This document shows, in pieces, positions 62,127 through 64,000 of a stretch of 64,000 nt of DNA (position 1 is the first letter of the stretch; each line of letters opens with the position of its first letter). Under the pieces are notes generated by a model. The model ran no database searches. It was not told where the DNA came from and saw only the letters and a program-made list of their open reading frames with translations. This DNA is from G963663525 sp963663525 (GTDB lineage Bacteria > Myxococcota_A > SURF-8 > G963663525): contig CAXXHC010000001.1 of the NCBI GenBank assembly GCA_963663525.2, forward strand, positions 868,001-932,000, read 5' to 3'. The position numbers and the translations under genes were made by a program.

Positions 62127-63317
62127 TCACTTCGTCTTCTTGATGTACTCCGCGATTTTGCCGAACGCCTCCTCGATAATGGCTTCGTCGGGCAAGATCA
62201 CGATACGGAAATGCCTCGTGCCGGGCTTCTGGCCGAAACCGCTGCCCGGAACCACCACCACGCCCGTCTCGGCGATCAGACCCTTGACCCACTCGCCGTC
62301 GTCCACGTCGAGATGCAGCCGTGGAAAGGCGTAAAACGATCCGGTCGGCGTGACCATGCTGATTTCGTCGATCTGTTCGGCACAACGCACGGCGGCATCG
62401 CGGGAGCGCTTGACGTTCGCCAGAAATTCCGGCAGGTGGGTCTGGGGACCGTCCAAGGCGGCGGGAATCGCGGCCATTGCCGTGACGTTGGAGCACAGCC
62501 GGGCGCGCGCCAGACGTCCCGCCGCTTCCACGTAGTCGCTCACGAGATCCTTTTCACCCGACCAAACACCCCAGCCGCAGCGCCAGCCGGGAACGAGGTA
62601 GTTTTTCGATAACCCATTGCAGGTCACGACCGGCAGATCGGGAGCCAACGCAGCGATGGAATGATGCTCGGCTTCCTCGAAAATCAGCTTGTCGTAAATT
62701 TCGTCGGCGATCACCAAAAGACCGGCACGGCGTGCGAATTCCGCGACTTCTTCGAGCAGTTCTTTGGGATATACGGCCCCGGTGGGATTGTTCGGCGTGC
62801 AGATCAGCATGGCGCGGGTGCGCTCGTCGATGGCGGTCTCCATGTCGCCCACATCCGGCAACCAGCCGTTTTCTTCGTGCAGGTAGTAGGGCCGGGCTTC
62901 GCAGTCGAGTTTCGCCAGTACGGCGGTGTACAGCGGATAGACTGGATAGGGAAGCAGCACGTTGTCACCGGGGTTGAGCAGAGCGGTCAGCGCGATTTCG
63001 ATGGCTTCGCTTGCCCCGGTGGTGCAGATGATCTCCTGGATCGAACGAAAACCCTGTTCCTCGCAGCGCCGTCGGATGGCATCCACCCCCTCGTCGAAAC
63101 CGAATGAGGGGCCATAGCCGTTGCGCTGCTCGATCATCGACGCCGTGGCGGCGGAAACGATCCAATCGGGCGTGCGGTGTCCATAGGGGGACGGATCGCC
63201 GATGTTGAGCCAGTACATTTTCTTGCCGCTTTTCGCCACGTTGGCGGCGAGCACGGCGATATCGCGGATGGCGTAGCGGACGCCTTCGGTGCGCTTGGAC
63301 GGGAAGATTTTTTTCAT
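62127..63317 (-). CDS. Class I/II aminotransferase (alanine/aspartate type)
   Basis: A 396-residue PLP enzyme of fold type I: GASEAIEIAL (phosphate loop), PYPVYPLYTAV, CTPNNPTGAVYP, IADEIYDKLIF and the PLP lysine Lys238 in NGLSKNYLVPGWRCGW. This is the AlaT/AspC-like branch that interconverts alanine or aspartate with 2-oxoglutarate. The ATG at 63317 follows a good GGAGG, so the in-frame ATG at 63401 is not used. It leads the probable selenoprotein in one transcript. The IS110 copy ends 148 bases upstream, so the native promoter must lie in that short stretch or come from the IS. Confidence 0.92.
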   Translation of the reverse strand: MKKIFPSKRTEGVRYAIRDIAVLAANVAKSGKKMYWLNIGDPSPYGHRTPDWIVSAATASMIEQRNGYGPSFGFDEGVDAIRRRCEEQGFRSIQEIICTTGASEAIEIALTALLNPGDNVLLPYPVYPLYTAVLAKLDCEARPYYLHEENGWLPDVGDMETAIDERTRAMLICTPNNPTGAVYPKELLEEVAEFARRAGLLVIADEIYDKLIFEEAEHHSIAALAPDLPVVTCNGLSKNYLVPGWRCGWGVWSGEKDLVSDYVEAAGRLARARLCSNVTAMAAIPAALDGPQTHLPEFLANVKRSRDAAVRCAEQIDEISMVTPTGSFYAFPRLHLDVDDGEWVKGLIAETGVVVVPGSGFGQKPGTRHFRIVILPDEAIIEEAFGKIAEYIKKTK

Positions 63318-63464
63318 GACCTGCCTCCGGAGAGAAAAAGCGCCGACGAACGGGGAAAACAATGCGGACAGACTAGCGGTTTCCGCAACGCAGGTCAACA
63401 CGGAGATCTTTCAGAGCAGGGCGATTCAATTTTTGAAGGATTTATCCTCTCCGAGCACCTTCGA

Positions 63465-64000
63465 GGGTGCCATCTATAAGAGAGACCTGTTTGTCAAGCA
63501 GATTCCCCCATTTTTTTTCATCGATGTCAAGCCGTCCTTCGTTCATCCATCTATTCGGCGTCGTATTTCACGCGCCATGATTCCGTGCAAGAATCGTCCG
63601 CCCCATTCACGGTCAAGCTCTCGTCGGAGCACTGGCACCCGCGGGGTCGGACGAAACGGTGATTCGAAAGAACGTATGGAACATCGAAATCTCTTCACGT
63701 TGCTTCTGTCACTTAGCGTCTATCCTCGTCTGTCACTTAGCGTCTATCTTCGTCTGTCGCATTGCGTCTACCTCTTGATCTCGTGGCTTGTCGATACCTC
63801 CTTGGCCGGAGCCTTCGCCGAAGGCCTCCCCGTCCGTCGCCTACAACCCTCTCACGCACGAGCAAGGCGGGCGGGTCAAGGCTGCAAAGCATGAGCGAAG
63901 CGAGCCTGGCCTTGACGCGCCCGGTGCTCGTGCTACTGGGCACAAGCCGACGGACGGGGAGGCCTGGAATCGCACCCGTCGCCACCAGACGCACGGCCTG
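63465..64000 (-). mobile_element. Second IS110 copy, inverted, cut by the window edge
   Basis: Bases 63465-64000 are the reverse complement of 36982-37516, with one substitution and one extra base in a poly-A run. The copy therefore runs leftward out of the window, with its transposase beyond the edge. The boundary at 63465 lies next to a diverged copy of the same target sequence as at 37517. Confidence 0.92.
63933..64000 (-). CDS. IS110 transposase, C-terminal fragment (continues off window)
   Basis: The last ~22 codons of the transposase, ending at the TAG read on the minus strand at 63935-63933. It differs from the copy at 35931-37049 by one Ser-to-Arg change near the C-terminus. The rest of the gene lies beyond base 64000, so whether it is intact is unknown. 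Confidence 0.85.
   Translation of the reverse strand, partial: GRASGGDGCDSRPPRPSACAQ

Noticed and set aside
36982..64000. A functional composite transposon
   Set aside because: The IS copies are inverted and at least one is incomplete in view; IS110 elements are not known to move as composites, so only inversion potential is reported.

Overview
The window reads as a chromosomal segment of an anaerobe-capable, GC-rich Gram-negative bacterium of a deltaproteobacterial kind (Myxococcota, Desulfobacterota or a neighbouring candidate phylum). This rests on gene content, not on a marker gene: two oxygen-sensitive glycyl radical enzymes, a probable selenoprotein, large Cys-rich lipoproteins with Asp/Glu-rich linkers and Cys repeats of the type common in Myxococcota, an NtrC-type response regulator and many FHA/HEAT proteins. 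I found no rRNA, tRNA or CRISPR array.

Left part (1-9.8 kb): the 3' portion of a hybrid histidine kinase faces a seven-gene minus-strand operon. A TetR-type regulator comes first, then a glycyl radical enzyme, a short-chain dehydrogenase, an acetoacetate-decarboxylase-like protein that overlaps an acyl-CoA dehydrogenase, and two membrane transporters (DMT/NIPA type and TauE/SafE type). It looks like a self-regulated anaerobic pathway on a CoA or beta-keto substrate. I cannot name the substrate.

10-35 kb: mostly housekeeping and cell-envelope genes. A polysaccharide deacetylase is followed by an operon of two paralogous lipoproteins (AMMECR1-like domain plus alpha-toroid), epmA-like and holB. 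A minus-strand group holds xerD, a secreted protein, an ArsR regulator and an NtrC-like AAA+ regulator that lacks GAFTGA. Then come an FHA protein, two paralogous HEAT-repeat proteins, a sigma-54 response regulator, rph-rdgB, rmlA, a GNAT acetyltransferase and a DUF1566 lipoprotein. Several intergenic gaps hold MITE-like elements with terminal inverted repeats and 9-bp target duplications.

35-64 kb: an IS110-family element at 35.7-37.5 kb has a near-identical, inverted second copy entering at the right edge (63.5-64.0 kb), so the intervening 26 kb is flanked by inverted IS copies. Between them lie a very large S41 processing protease with a small Cys-rich protein, a GH36 alpha-galactosidase, an ADP-forming acyl-CoA synthetase, a 12-kb cluster of five exported lipoproteins (one frameshifted, one a subtilisin-like giant), a second glycyl radical enzyme next to an orphan biotin carrier protein, and an aminotransferase followed by a lipoprotein peroxiredoxin whose active-site codon is an in-frame TGA. 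That last gene is the best candidate for a hidden feature: a probable selenoprotein that ordinary gene calling would split in two.
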